Part shown: in pieces, positions 7,524 through 20,216 of the stretch
How positions within the stretch are numbered: position 1 is the first letter of the stretch
Layout: every line of letters starts with the position of its first letter
Assembly (NCBI RefSeq): GCF_006539145.1
Contig: NZ_BJML01000008.1
Span: 1-64,000, forward strand
Length of the DNA stretch: 64,000 nt
Origin: Microbacterium testaceum
GTDB lineage: Bacteria; Actinomycetota; Actinomycetes; Actinomycetales; Microbacteriaceae
Direction: 5' to 3'
The notes under the pieces: generated by a model
Database searches by the model: none
Told to the model about the DNA's origin: nothing
Seen by the model: only the letters and a program-made list of their open reading frames with translations
Position numbers and translations under genes: made by a program

Positions 7524-9662
7524 TCAGCCCCCCGCGCGGTGGTGGAGCCAGAGCACGCCGAGGGGCGGGAGGGTCAGAGTGGCGCTCCCGCGGTCGTCCG
7601 TCTCGACGGCGCCGAAGTTGCCCTGACCCGAACCGCCGAACGCCTCGGCGTCGCTGTTGAGGATCTCGGTCCACATACCCGATTCGGGCAGATCGAGCGG
7701 GAAGTCCGTCAGCGGGACACCCGAGAAATTGCAGACGACCGCGATCGTGTTCCCGTGGTGGTCGCGGCGGGCGAACGCCAGCACATTCGTGTTCCACGCG
7801 GGAGCACCGAGGCGCGAGAATGCGGCGCCGTCGTGGTCGCGCGCCCACAGCGCCGCCTGGTCGCGATAGACGCGGTTGAGCTCGGCGACGAACGAGTGCA
7901 GCTGCTTGTGGGAGGGCTGATCGAGCATCCACCAGTCGATGCTGCGCGACTCCGACCACTCCGACATCTGGCCGAACTCCTGGCCCATGAAGAGCAGCTG
8001 CTTGCCGGGGTGGCCCCACATGTACGCCAGGAACGCGCGCATGTTGGCGAGCTTCTGCCAGTGGTCGCCCGGCATCCGTCCGAAAAGGCTCCCCTTGCCG
8101 TGCACGACCTCGTCGTGGCTGATCGGCAGGACGAAATTCTCGCTGAACGAGTAGACGAACGAGAACGACAGCTCGCCCTCGTGGTGCGAACGGTACATGG
8201 GGTCGCGCCCGATGTACTGCAGCGAGTCGTTCATCCACCCCATGTTCCACTTGAACCCGAAGCCGAGGCCCGCGTGCGAGGTGGGGGCGGTCACGCCCGG
8301 GAAGCTGGTCGACTCCTCGGCGATCAGCGCGATGCCGGGATAACGCTTGTAGGACGTCGCGTTGACCTCCTGCAGGAAGCGGATGGCCTCGAGGTTCTCA
8401 CGGCCGCCGAACTGGTTGGGCGCCCACTCGCCGTCGTTGCGGGAGTAATCGAGGTAGAGCATGGATGCCACGGCATCCACTCGCAGGCCGTCGACGTGGA
8501 ACTCCTCGAACCAGTACAGCGCGTTCGCGACGAGGAAGTTGCGCACCTCGTTGCGGCCGTAATCGAAGATGAGCGTGCCCCAGTCCTTGTGCTCGCCGCG
8601 ACGGGGGTCCGGGTGCTCGTACAGGGCCTCGCCGTCGAAGCGGGCGAGGGCGAAGTCGTCCTTGGGGAAGTGCCCCGGGACCCAGTCCATGATCACGCCG
8701 ATGCCGGCCTGATGCAGGCGGTCGATGAGGTAGCGCAGGTCGTCGGGGGAGCCGAAGCGACTGGTCGGGGCGTAGTAGCCCGACACCTGATAGCCCCATG
8801 ATCCGCCGAAGGGGTGCTCGGCGAGGGGGAGGAACTCGACGTGGGTGAAGCCCTGGGCGCCGACGTAGCTGATGATCTCGTCTGCCGCTTCGCGGTACGA
8901 CAGGCCCGGCTTCCAGGAGCCGAAGTGGAGTTCGTAGATCGACATCGGTCGGTCGATCGGCGCCGTGCGCGAACGCTCGTCGATCCAGTCGCTGTCGGCC
9001 CAGACGTACTCCGAGTCGGTGACGACGGATGCCGTGGCGGGGGGCACCTCGGCGAGGCGGGCCATGGGGTCGGCCTTCTCGATCCACTGCCCTGCGCGGG
9101 TGAGGATCTCGAACTTGTAGCGGGTACCGGCGCCGATACCGGGGATGAAGACCTCCCAGACGCCGCTCCCACCCATCGAACGCATGGCGTGGCCGGAGCC
9201 GTCCCAGCCGTTGAAGTCGCCGATCACGCGAAGGGCGCGCGCGTCGGGAGCCCAGACGGTGAAAGCCGTGCCGGTCGAACCGTCGAGCTCGCGCACGTGA
9301 GCGCCGAGAACGCGCCAGAGCTCCTCGTGACGGCCCTCGGTGATGAGGTGCAGGTCGAGCTCGCCCACAGAGGGTGCGTGCCGGTACCCGTCGTCGGACA
9401 CGTGCTCGGAACCGTCGTAGGACGCGCGAACGGTGTAGGCACCGGGGTAGGCCGCGACGGGTGCTTCCCAGATTCCTCCGCGCACGTGCGCGAGCGGGAC
9501 AGACGTACCGTCGGCGAGCTCGGCGACCACCTCGCGGGCGAGGGGGCGACGCGAGCGGATGACCCACCCCGCGCCCGTCTCGTGCACGCCCAGCACGCTG
9601 TGCGGGTCGTGATGGGCGCCGTGAGCGACGGCGTCCAGGATCTCGGGGGGAAGAGCTGTCAT
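7524..9662 (-). CDS. glgB: 1,4-alpha-glucan branching enzyme
   Basis: The 712-residue GH13 branching enzyme adds alpha-1,6 branches to glycogen or to GlgE-made glucan. The N-terminal carbohydrate-binding modules (VWAPDARALRVIGDFNGW) precede the (beta/alpha)8 barrel. Barrel motifs include DWVPGHFPKDD, GLRVDAVASMLYLDY with the catalytic Asp, AEESTSFPGV with the catalytic Glu, and PISHDEVVHGKGS. Length is typical. The ATG overlaps the glgE stop by four bases, so glgE-glgB are coupled. The frame stays open far upstream, but residues before this ATG are glgE read out of frame. Confidence 0.96.
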   Translation of the reverse strand: MTALPPEILDAVAHGAHHDPHSVLGVHETGAGWVIRSRRPLAREVVAELADGTSVPLAHVRGGIWEAPVAAYPGAYTVRASYDGSEHVSDDGYRHAPSVGELDLHLITEGRHEELWRVLGAHVRELDGSTGTAFTVWAPDARALRVIGDFNGWDGSGHAMRSMGGSGVWEVFIPGIGAGTRYKFEILTRAGQWIEKADPMARLAEVPPATASVVTDSEYVWADSDWIDERSRTAPIDRPMSIYELHFGSWKPGLSYREAADEIISYVGAQGFTHVEFLPLAEHPFGGSWGYQVSGYYAPTSRFGSPDDLRYLIDRLHQAGIGVIMDWVPGHFPKDDFALARFDGEALYEHPDPRRGEHKDWGTLIFDYGRNEVRNFLVANALYWFEEFHVDGLRVDAVASMLYLDYSRNDGEWAPNQFGGRENLEAIRFLQEVNATSYKRYPGIALIAEESTSFPGVTAPTSHAGLGFGFKWNMGWMNDSLQYIGRDPMYRSHHEGELSFSFVYSFSENFVLPISHDEVVHGKGSLFGRMPGDHWQKLANMRAFLAYMWGHPGKQLLFMGQEFGQMSEWSESRSIDWWMLDQPSHKQLHSFVAELNRVYRDQAALWARDHDGAAFSRLGAPAWNTNVLAFARRDHHGNTIAVVCNFSGVPLTDFPLDLPESGMWTEILNSDAEAFGGSGQGNFGAVETDDRGSATLTLPPLGVLWLHHRAGG

Positions 9663-11743
9663 CGGTTCTCCTTGACGTGCAGGACGTGCACCGGCTCGAC
9701 GAAGGCGTCGAGGCGGACGAAGTTGTGGTCGGCCCAGCTCCAGACCTGGCCGGTGACCAGGTCTTCGACCTCGTACGAGGCACCGGGTTCGATGCCGAAC
9801 ACGGTCGTGTCGAGGTGCACGGTGGTCTCGCGGGCGGAATGCGGATCGACGTTGGCGACGACGATGATCGTGTCGCTCTCGCCGGTGGGGGAGAGGGCGG
9901 CGGCCAGGTGCTTGGAGTAGACGAGGATCGAGTCGTCGTCGCTCCAGTGGATGTCGAGGTTCCGCAGCTGCCGCAGCGCCGGGTGCGCACGACGTGCCCC
10001 GTTGAGCATCCGTAGGTAGGGGGCGAGCGAGTCTCCTGCGGCCTCCGCGGCGCCCCAGTCGCGGAACTTGTATTCGAACTTCTCGTTGTCGATGTTCTCT
10101 TCGGCTCCGGGGCGCGCCACGTTCTCGAAGAGTTCGTAGCCGGCGTACACCCCGTAGGTGGGCGCGGCGGTGGCGGCGATCGCGGCGCGGACCTTGTACG
10201 CCGGCCGGCCTCCGAACTGCAGGTATTCGGTGAGGATGTCGGGGGTGTTGACGAACAGGTTGGGCCTCAGGAAGTCGGAGGTCTCGTGAGCGAGACCGCC
10301 GAGGAACTCCTCGAGCTCCTCCTTCGTGTTGCGCCACGTGAAGTACGTGTAGCTCTGTTGGAATCCGGCCATCGCGAGGCCTTGCAGGGGCGCCGGGCGG
10401 GTGAATGCTTCCGCGAGGAACACCGCTGCGGGCTCCTCGGCGCTGACGGTGGCGATGAGCCACTCCCAGAACTGCAGGGGCTTGGTGTGCGGGTTGTCGA
10501 CGCGAAAGATCGTGACGCCCTGCGCGATCCAGTGCCGCACGATCCGCAGGACCTCGGCGCGGATGCCCTCGGGGTCGTTGTCGAAGTTGATCGGATAGAT
10601 GTCCTGGTACTTCTTCGGCGGGTTCTCGGCGAACGCGATCGAGCCGTCGGGGAGGGTCGTGAACCACTCGGGGTGCTCCGTGACCCAGGGGTGGTCGGGC
10701 GAGGCCTGCAACGCCAGGTCGAGCGCGACCTCGATGGCGTTCTCCCGAGCGGTCTGGACGAACGCGCGGAAGTCGTCGAGCGTGCCGAGATCGGGGTGCA
10801 CCGTGTCGTGCCCGCCCGCGGCGGCACCGATGGCCCACGGCGAACCGGGGTCTCCCGGCTCGGTGACGAGGGTGTTGTTCGGGCCCTTGCGGTTCGTCTG
10901 ACCGATCGGGTGGATCGGTGGGAGGTACACCACGTCGAAGCCCATGTCGGCCACGGCCGGGAGACGCTCCGCGGCGGTGCGGAAAGTCCCGCTGATGACG
11001 GATCCGTCCTCGGCGCGATGCGCACCCTCGGAGCGGGGGAAGAACTCGTACCACGCGCCCACGCCGGCGCGCTCGCGTTCGACCAGCAGCTCGGCATCCC
11101 GTCCGACCGAGACCAGACCCATCAGCGGTCGGGCGTCGAACAGCGCGGCGATCTCGGGGTCGCGGACGATCTGAAGGGCCGTGTCGTCGTGCACGTCGGG
11201 ATCGCGGAGCGCGCGGGCCGCGTCGTACAGACGGTCTTTGTCGACGCCCGGACGCTTCTTCTCGCCCCGCGCGCGGTCGAAGAGTTGTGCACCCATCTCG
11301 CGCATGAGAGCGACGTCGACGCCCGCCGCGATCTTGAGTTCGGCCGCGTGCTTCCACGTGGCGAAATCGTCGGCGAACGACTCGAAGCGGAAACGCCACA
11401 CGCCCTGTTCGAGCGGCGCAACGAGCGTCGACCAGCGGTCGAAGCCGTCGTTCAGCGGGCTCAAGCGGTGCAGCGACTCGTCGCCCGACGGCGAGAAGAG
11501 GCGCAACTGCACGCCGATCCGGTCGTGCCCCTCGCGGAAAGCCGTGACGGTGAACGGCACCGCCTCGCCGACGTACGCGGACGGGCGGAACTGCCCGCCC
11601 GGCACGCTCGGGTGCGGGAGAGCCAGGGGGATGCGCGGGGTGACCACGCTGCGCGAAGTGGGCGTCGGCTTGACCGGACGCACGGGAATCGAGGCGGCGC
11701 TGCGCCAGGGCAGCTCGGGCGAGGGAGTCGTCGTGGTGGCCAC
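9659..11743 (-). CDS. glgE: Alpha-1,4-glucan:maltose-1-phosphate maltosyltransferase
   Basis: The 694-residue GlgE (GH13_3) transfers maltosyl units from maltose 1-phosphate onto alpha-glucan, the actinobacterial alternative to GlgA. An N-terminal beta-sandwich (VTAFREGHDRIGVQLRLFSP) leads to a helical insert and the catalytic barrel, with YLPPIHPIGQTNRKGPNNT, the nucleophile segment FRVDNPHTKPLQFWEWLI and the acid-base segment FLAEAFTRPAPLQGL. The GTG start lies six bases after TAGGTT on the same strand, so it may have its own leaderless promoter. It sits 68 bases after glgX. treS and pep2, the usual makers of maltose 1-phosphate, are not in this window. Confidence 0.96.
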   Translation of the reverse strand: MATTTTPSPELPWRSAASIPVRPVKPTPTSRSVVTPRIPLALPHPSVPGGQFRPSAYVGEAVPFTVTAFREGHDRIGVQLRLFSPSGDESLHRLSPLNDGFDRWSTLVAPLEQGVWRFRFESFADDFATWKHAAELKIAAGVDVALMREMGAQLFDRARGEKKRPGVDKDRLYDAARALRDPDVHDDTALQIVRDPEIAALFDARPLMGLVSVGRDAELLVERERAGVGAWYEFFPRSEGAHRAEDGSVISGTFRTAAERLPAVADMGFDVVYLPPIHPIGQTNRKGPNNTLVTEPGDPGSPWAIGAAAGGHDTVHPDLGTLDDFRAFVQTARENAIEVALDLALQASPDHPWVTEHPEWFTTLPDGSIAFAENPPKKYQDIYPINFDNDPEGIRAEVLRIVRHWIAQGVTIFRVDNPHTKPLQFWEWLIATVSAEEPAAVFLAEAFTRPAPLQGLAMAGFQQSYTYFTWRNTKEELEEFLGGLAHETSDFLRPNLFVNTPDILTEYLQFGGRPAYKVRAAIAATAAPTYGVYAGYELFENVARPGAEENIDNEKFEYKFRDWGAAEAAGDSLAPYLRMLNGARRAHPALRQLRNLDIHWSDDDSILVYSKHLAAALSPTGESDTIIVVANVDPHSARETTVHLDTTVFGIEPGASYEVEDLVTGQVWSWADHNFVRLDAFVEPVHVLHVKENR

Positions 11744-11749
11744 GGTCCG

Positions 11750-11755
11750 AACCTA
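11750..11755 (-). promoter_or_regulatory. Leaderless -10 of glgE (TAGGTT)
   Basis: On the minus strand TAGGTT ends six bases before the GTG start of glgE at 11743. No ribosome site is present. Confidence 0.5.
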
Positions 11756-11811
11756 TCGCGGGCCGCCCACCTCGCCGTACGGTTTCGCTCGGCCTTGACA
11801 GCGGGCCCGGA

Positions 11812-13890
11812 TCAGTCGACGCGGAACAGACGCATCGAGGCACTCGCGATCGGGACGAGGTCTCCGGGTGAGAAGCGCTCGACGTCGTCGGACGGCTTCT
11901 CGTCAGCGCTCGACCAGAGGGACACGTATTCGGCCCCGTCGATCCCGGGCAGCACGATCTCGGTGGCGGACTCGGTGCCGTGCACGACGAGCAGGACGCG
12001 ATTGGGCTCTTCGTCCTCGGGCGTCGAGGTGGCCAGGTACTGCAGGGTCCGGTGCGCGGGGTCGTTCCAACGGTCGCTCGACATCGTCTCGCCGTGTTCG
12101 TCGAACCAGTCCATGACGGATGCCGAGGGGATGACCTCGCCGAGCCGGGCGAACCGCCTGGGGCGGAGCGCGGGGTTGTCGCGGCGCAGCTGCGTCAGCC
12201 GTTGCGTGTGGGCGAAGAGGTCGCGCTGCCATTCCGCGAGATCCCACGAGAGCCACGTGAGAGCGGAGTCGTGGCAGTACGCGTTGTTGTTGCCGCGCTG
12301 CGTGCGTCCCATCTCGTCTCCCGCCGTGATCATGGGCACGCCCGCCGACAGCAGCAGGGTGCCCATGAGGTTGCGCATCGCCTTGCGCCGCGTGGCGAGC
12401 ACCCCCTCATCGTCGGTCCGGCCTTCGGCACCGTGGTTGAACGAGCGGTTCGTGTCGGCGCCGTCGCGGTTCTGCTCGCCGTTTCCGAGGTTGTGCTTGA
12501 CGTCGTACGAGACGAGATCGCGCAGCGTGAAGCCGTCGTGCGCGGTGACGAAGTTGACGCTCGCGAGGGGGCCGCGCTCCTCGCTGAAGGTGTTCGACGA
12601 GCCCGCGAGGCGTGTGGCGAAGCCGCCGATCCCGACCGGCGCGGTGTCGGCTCGGCGGGCGTAGTCGATGTCGCTCAGCCAGAAGTTGCGCACGCGGTCG
12701 CGGTAGCGGTCGTTCCACTCCAACCAGCCGTCTCCGAAGTTGCCGGTCTGCCAACCGCCCATGCCGACGTCCCACGGTTCGGCGATGAGCTTGGTGCCCG
12801 CCAAGCGTTCGTCGTCGCGGATCGCCTTCAGCAGGGCATGGTCCGGCGTGAACGAGTGGTTCTCGTCACGACCGAGCGTGACCGCCAGATCGAAGCGGAA
12901 GCCGTCGATCTGCACGTCGTCGCTCCAGTACCGCAACGAATCGAGCACCAGACGCGCGGCGGCATCCGTCGAGGTGTTCAGCGCGTTGCCGCAGCCGGTC
13001 TCGTCGATGTACGCGCCGTCGGCGGTCTGGCGGTAGTAGGCCTTGTTGTCGATGCCGCGCAAGCTCGTGCGGGGGCCGCCGATGCCCTCTTCCGCCGTGT
13101 GGTTGTAGACGACATCGAGGAGCACCTCGAGGCCGGCCTCGTGAAGGAGCTTCACCATGCCCTTGAACTCGCGCAGCACCGCCTCGGGCCCCTCGGCGCG
13201 GCTCGCGGCCGTGGCGTAGGGGGCGTGCGGCGTGAAGAAGTTCAGCGAGTTGTACCCCCAGTAATTCGACAGGCCGAGCTGCAGAAGGCGCGGTTCGGTG
13301 GCGAACGCATGCACCGGCAACAGCTCGACGCTGGTCACGCCGAGCGAGAGCAGGTGGTCGATCATCGCGGGGTGCGCGAGTCCCGCGTAGGTACCGTGCA
13401 GCGCGGGCGGGATGAACGGATGCCGCTTGGTGAGCCCCTTCACGTGCCCCTCGTAGATCACCGTGCGGTCCAGCGGTACGCGAGGCTTCGTCGAACTGCC
13501 CCAGTCGAAGGAGCCCTCCACCACTACCGAGCGCCAATCGCCGTAGCTGCCCGAGACGAGCCCGCGCGAGTACGGCTCGATGAGCAGCGACTGCGGATTG
13601 AAGGTGTGCCCCGGGCCGTGCGGGCCGCCGACGCGGATCGCGTAGCGGGCACCGGGCCGGAGCAGGGGAGTGCTCGCTTCGAAGACTCCGCCCCCGACGG
13701 GGGTCATGGCGATGGTCTCGGTCGCCCAGTCGAGATCGACCTCGTCGAAGACGAGCAGCTGCATCGCGTCGGCGGAGCCCGACCAGACGCGCAGGGTGCC
13801 GCCGTCGGGGTCGAGGCGCACACCCAGGTCGTCGAGCGACGAACGGAGCAGGGCGGGGCGGGCGGACAGGACAGTCTCGGGTCGGACCAT
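11812..13890 (-). CDS. glgX: Glycogen debranching enzyme
   Basis: The 692-residue GH13_11 enzyme hydrolyses alpha-1,6 branches, releasing short linear chains from glycogen. Visible motifs are the N-terminal GGTLRVWSGSADAMQLLVFDE, the barrel strands LLDVVYNHTAEEG, GFRFDLAVTLGRD with the nucleophile Asp, LIAEPWDVGMGGWQTG with the acid Glu and NFVTAHDGFTLRDLVSY. Length is normal for GlgX/TreX. It heads the minus-strand glgX-glgE-glgB cluster, and its ATG lies seven bases after a TACCCT hexamer without a ribosome site. The product can feed maltooligosaccharides back into trehalose/GlgE metabolism. Confidence 0.95.
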   Translation of the reverse strand: MVRPETVLSARPALLRSSLDDLGVRLDPDGGTLRVWSGSADAMQLLVFDEVDLDWATETIAMTPVGGGVFEASTPLLRPGARYAIRVGGPHGPGHTFNPQSLLIEPYSRGLVSGSYGDWRSVVVEGSFDWGSSTKPRVPLDRTVIYEGHVKGLTKRHPFIPPALHGTYAGLAHPAMIDHLLSLGVTSVELLPVHAFATEPRLLQLGLSNYWGYNSLNFFTPHAPYATAASRAEGPEAVLREFKGMVKLLHEAGLEVLLDVVYNHTAEEGIGGPRTSLRGIDNKAYYRQTADGAYIDETGCGNALNTSTDAAARLVLDSLRYWSDDVQIDGFRFDLAVTLGRDENHSFTPDHALLKAIRDDERLAGTKLIAEPWDVGMGGWQTGNFGDGWLEWNDRYRDRVRNFWLSDIDYARRADTAPVGIGGFATRLAGSSNTFSEERGPLASVNFVTAHDGFTLRDLVSYDVKHNLGNGEQNRDGADTNRSFNHGAEGRTDDEGVLATRRKAMRNLMGTLLLSAGVPMITAGDEMGRTQRGNNNAYCHDSALTWLSWDLAEWQRDLFAHTQRLTQLRRDNPALRPRRFARLGEVIPSASVMDWFDEHGETMSSDRWNDPAHRTLQYLATSTPEDEEPNRVLLVVHGTESATEIVLPGIDGAEYVSLWSSADEKPSDDVERFSPGDLVPIASASMRLFRVD

Positions 13891-13897
13891 GCGTCTT

Positions 13898-13903
13898 AGG
13901 GTA
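13898..13903 (-). promoter_or_regulatory. Leaderless -10 of glgX (TACCCT)
   Basis: TACCCT on the minus strand ends seven bases before the glgX ATG at 13890. The same bases read TAGGGT on the plus strand and may also serve the divergent cysteine desulfurase gene. Confidence 0.5.
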
Positions 13904-13936
13904 GTGAAAGGCGCTGGCGATACCGGGAGGGCGACG

Positions 13937-15121
13937 ATGCGGATCTACCTCGATCACGCGGCGACCACCCCCCTGCGCCCCGAGGCGCGCGAGGCGTGGC
14001 TCGCCGCGCACGACGTGCTCGGCAACCCCTCCTCGATCCATGCCGCGGGGCAGGAGGCCCGCCGTCTGCTCGAAGACGCGCGCGAGGCCGTCGCGGCGGT
14101 CCTCGGGTGCCAGCCCATCGAGGTGGTCTTCACTTCCGGCGGCACCGAGGCCGCGAACCTCGCTCTCAAGGGCCTGTGGTGGTCGCGTGCGGCCGGGGCG
14201 GGAGTGATCGTGCTGCCCGACGGTGAGCATCACGCGACGCTCGACGCCGTGGCATGGCTCTCCTCGACGCAGGGCGCGCATGTGCGGGCGGTGCCCCTCG
14301 ACCCGCTCGGACGCATCGACGTCGATGCCTTCGCGAGCGCCCTTCCCGGTGCCGCCCTCGCCACGGCCCTCGCCGCGAGCAACGAGGTGGGCACGATCCA
14401 GGATGCCGCCGACCTCGCGGCCCGCGCACGTGACGCCGGTGTACCTCTGCATCTCGACGCCGTCTCGGCGCTCGGCCAGATTCCAGTCGACTTCGCCGCG
14501 TGGCGCGGGACGGGCGGCGATTCGTCCGGGCTCGTCGCGATGTCGGTGTCGGCGCACAAGGTCGGCGGTCCGGTCGGAGTCGGCGCGGCCGTCGTGTCGC
14601 GTCACGGTCGGCTGACCCCGCTCGTCCACGGCGGCGGGCAGCAGCGTGCCCTGCGCGCCGGGACGCAGGACGTCGCCGGAGCCGCGGCCTTCGCCGCCGC
14701 GGTCACCGCGGCCGAGCGCGAGCGGAGCGACGAGGCCGTGCGTCTCGCAGCGCTGCGGAATCGCCTCGTCTCCGGCATCCTGTCGTCGATTCCCTCGGCC
14801 CGGTTGCTCGGGCACCCCACCGAGCGCCTTCCCGGCAACGCTCACGTGCTGTTCCCGGATGCCGCCGGCGAGACGCTGCTGTTCCTGCTCGACATGGAGC
14901 AGATCGCCGTCTCGACGGGGTCGGCGTGTCAGGCCGGTGTCGCGGAGCCGTCGCACGTGGTGCTCGCTCTCGGGCTCGACGATCGCGCGGCCCGTTCGGT
15001 GCTGAGATTCACCCTCGGCCGCACCTCCACTGACGCCGACGTCGACGCCGTCCTCACCCGTCTTCCCGATGCGTACGCCCGTGCCGTGGCATCCGGCGCC
15101 CGTTCAGACCGACGTTCGTAG
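13937..15121 (+). CDS. Cysteine desulfurase (NifS/IscS family)
   Basis: A 394-residue PLP enzyme that converts cysteine to alanine and holds the sulfur as a persulfide. It shows the N-terminal YLDHAATTPLRPE, the His of DGEHHATLDA (98-99) that stacks on PLP, the PLP-binding Lys in SAHKVGGPVGVG (Lys 208) and the persulfide Cys in STGSACQAGVAEPSHV (Cys 331). A GGGAGG ribosome site lies at 13925-13930. The mnmA gene follows after nine bases, so the likely job is sulfur supply for tRNA 2-thiouridine, with Fe-S assembly also possible. The symbol iscS is not used because the pathway is inferred. Confidence 0.92.
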   Translation: MRIYLDHAATTPLRPEAREAWLAAHDVLGNPSSIHAAGQEARRLLEDAREAVAAVLGCQPIEVVFTSGGTEAANLALKGLWWSRAAGAGVIVLPDGEHHATLDAVAWLSSTQGAHVRAVPLDPLGRIDVDAFASALPGAALATALAASNEVGTIQDAADLAARARDAGVPLHLDAVSALGQIPVDFAAWRGTGGDSSGLVAMSVSAHKVGGPVGVGAAVVSRHGRLTPLVHGGGQQRALRAGTQDVAGAAAFAAAVTAAERERSDEAVRLAALRNRLVSGILSSIPSARLLGHPTERLPGNAHVLFPDAAGETLLFLLDMEQIAVSTGSACQAGVAEPSHVVLALGLDDRAARSVLRFTLGRTSTDADVDAVLTRLPDAYARAVASGARSDRRS

Positions 15122-15124
15122 ACT
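15119..15124 (+). promoter_or_regulatory. Leaderless -10 of mnmA (TAGACT)
   Basis: TAGACT shares its first three bases with the stop codon of the upstream gene and ends six bases before the mnmA ATG at 15131. Confidence 0.5.
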
Positions 15125-15130
15125 GGGACG

Positions 15131-16228
15131 ATGCGAGTTCTGGCGGCGATGAGCGGTGGAGTCGACTCCGCGGTGGCTGCGGCCCGCGCGGTGGAGGCGG
15201 GCCACGACGTGGTCGGCGTGCACCTGGCGCTCTCTCGCGCCGGCGGCACGCTGCGGGCCGGCAGCCGTGGGTGCTGCACGATCGAAGATGCGATGGACGC
15301 GCGGCGGGCGGCTGACAAGCTCGGCATGCCGTTCTACGTGTGGGACTTCTCGGAGCGGTTCCGCGACGACGTCATCGACGATTTCGTGTCGGAGTACCGC
15401 GCTGGCCGCACGCCGAACCCCTGCATGCGGTGCAACGAGAAGATCAAGTTCGCAGCGCTGCTCGAGCGTGCGCTCGAACTCGGCTTCGATGCGGTGTGCA
15501 CCGGGCACTACGCCACGCTCGTCGACACGCCCGAGGGGCGCGAGCTGCACCGGGCCTCCGACAACGCCAAGGACCAGTCCTATGTGCTCGGCGTGCTCAC
15601 GGCGGAGCAGCTCGCCCATACGTACTTCCCGCTCGGATCGACCCCCTCGAAGGCGCTCGTGCGCGCCGAGGCGGAGCAGCGCGGGCTCTCCGTGGCGCAG
15701 AAGCCCGACAGTCACGACATCTGCTTCATCCCCGACGGCGACACGCGCGGCTGGCTCGCCGACAAGGTGGGTGCCGAGCGCGGTGAGATCCTCGACCGCA
15801 CGGGCGCCGTCGTGGGCACCCATGAGGGAGCGCACGCCTTCACCGTCGGGCAGCGCCGCGGCTTGCAGCTGGGCGTTCCGGCGGCGGACGGCAAGCCCCG
15901 CTTCGTCCTCGAAGTGCGTCCGATCAACAACACCGTCGTCGTCGGCCCCAAGGAGGCGCTCGCGTGCTCCGAGATCGCGGGGGAGCGCTTCACCTGGGCC
16001 GGGCGGGCGCCCTCGTCGAGCTCGTTCGCGTGCCACGCGCAGATCCGCGCGCACGCCGATCCCGTTCCCGCGACGGCGGAGATCGCCGACGGCGTCCTCA
16101 CGGTGCGCCCCGAGACGCCGTTCGACGGCGTCGCGCCCGGGCAGACCGCGGTGCTCTACGACGGCACGCGCGTGCTCGGACAGTTCACGATCGACCGGAC
16201 GGTGTCGGCGGTCCCGGTCGAGGCCTGA
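15131..16228 (+). CDS. mnmA: tRNA-specific 2-thiouridylase
   Basis: The 365-residue enzyme thiolates U34 of tRNA-Lys, -Glu and -Gln using ATP and persulfide sulfur. The PP-loop [12 protein letters not shown] is at residues 6-17. The two catalytic cysteines fall in [12 protein letters not shown] (near 100) and in [12 protein letters not shown] (near 198), and the tRNA-binding C-terminal beta domain has [12 protein letters not shown]. Length is standard. It follows the desulfurase that can deliver the sulfur. A TAGACT hexamer six bases upstream suggests that it can also be transcribed alone as a leaderless message. Confidence 0.96.
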   Translation: MRVLAAMSGGVDSAVAAARAVEAGHDVVGVHLALSRAGGTLRAGSRGCCTIEDAMDARRAADKLGMPFYVWDFSERFRDDVIDDFVSEYRAGRTPNPCMRCNEKIKFAALLERALELGFDAVCTGHYATLVDTPEGRELHRASDNAKDQSYVLGVLTAEQLAHTYFPLGSTPSKALVRAEAEQRGLSVAQKPDSHDICFIPDGDTRGWLADKVGAERGEILDRTGAVVGTHEGAHAFTVGQRRGLQLGVPAADGKPRFVLEVRPINNTVVVGPKEALACSEIAGERFTWAGRAPSSSSFACHAQIRAHADPVPATAEIADGVLTVRPETPFDGVAPGQTAVLYDGTRVLGQFTIDRTVSAVPVEA

Positions 16229-16232
16229 GGGC

Positions 16233-16259
16233 TGTCACACTTCGCTGTCGGCATCCGAC
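16233..16259 (+). promoter_or_regulatory. ECF41-type promoter
   Basis: TGTCACA (16233-16239), a 16-base spacer and CGAC (16256-16259) match the known ECF41 promoter pattern of a TGTCACA -35 and a CGTC -10, with one mismatch. It sits before the decarboxylase-sigma operon, so autoregulation is inferred. Confidence 0.6.
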
Positions 16260-16307
16260 TCCTCTCAGAGACGCGATGTTCGCGTCCGTTACCGCGAGGA
16301 GTCCCCG

Positions 16308-16762
16308 ATGACCCGTATCGACCTGTCCCGCACCAACCGCGGCGGCTACGCCGCCGTGCTCGCCCTCGAGGCGTACGCGCGCACCCACGTCGACAAGACG
16401 CTTTACGAGCTGCTCAAACTGCGGGCTTCGATCCTCAACGGATGCGGCTTCTGTGTCGACATGCACGCCACCGCTGCCGCGACGCACGGCGTACCCGCGC
16501 GGACGCTTCATGCGGTCGCGGCCTGGCAGCACGCCGGTGAGCTTCTCGACGACCGTCAACGCGCGGTCCTCGCGCTGACCGATGCCGTGACGCTCGTCGG
16601 GCCGGAGAGCGTGACCGATGAGGTGTGGGAACGAGCGGCCGTCTTCTTCTCCGAGAAGGAGCTGGGCTCCCTCGTGGTCGCCATCGCGACGATCAACGTC
16701 TGGAATCGCATCGCTCTGGCGACGGGGATGACGCCGCCGGTCGACGCCGCCCACCCCGTCGC

Positions 16763-16766
<4 letters not shown>
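16308..16766 (+). CDS. Carboxymuconolactone decarboxylase family protein
   Basis: A 152-residue AhpD-like protein. The family core LLKLRASILNGCGFCVDMHATAA holds a redox-active CGFC pair near residue 46 with the nearby His. Members are small alkylhydroperoxidase-like enzymes. In ECF41 loci this is the C of the COE partners (carboxymuconolactone decarboxylase, oxidoreductase, epimerase). Its stop overlaps the sigma-factor ATG by four bases and an ECF41-like promoter lies upstream, which supports that assignment. A GAGGA ribosome site precedes the ATG. The true substrate is unknown; an oxidative-stress role is inference. Confidence 0.85.
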
Positions 16767-20157
<3,391 letters not shown>

Positions 20158-20163
20158 GAGACG

Positions 20164-20195
20164 AGGAGGGCGGGAGCCGAAGCCCCCGCCCTCCT
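20164..20195 (+). terminator. Terminator after ligA
   Basis: A perfect 11-bp stem (AGGAGGGCGGG / CCCGCCCTCCT) with a 10-base loop begins seven bases after the ligA stop and ends before the convergent lipoprotein gene. Confidence 0.75.
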
Positions 20196-20216
20196 GTCGT
20201 TCCGTCGTGCGTCGCG

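Noticed and set aside
7524..11843. A single 1439-codon open frame on the minus strand covering glgB and beyond
   Set aside because: Beyond 9662 the frame reads glgE out of phase: the translation is Arg/Pro/His-rich nonsense, while the true GlgE frame carries all family motifs.
11980..13899. A 639-codon open frame on the plus strand, antisense to glgX
   Set aside because: It is an antisense shadow produced by high G+C content; composition is Val/Arg/Glu-rich with no domain, and glgX on the other strand is certain. The same reasoning removes the frames at 8814-9920, 10286-12664, 18004-20220 and 22584-24428.
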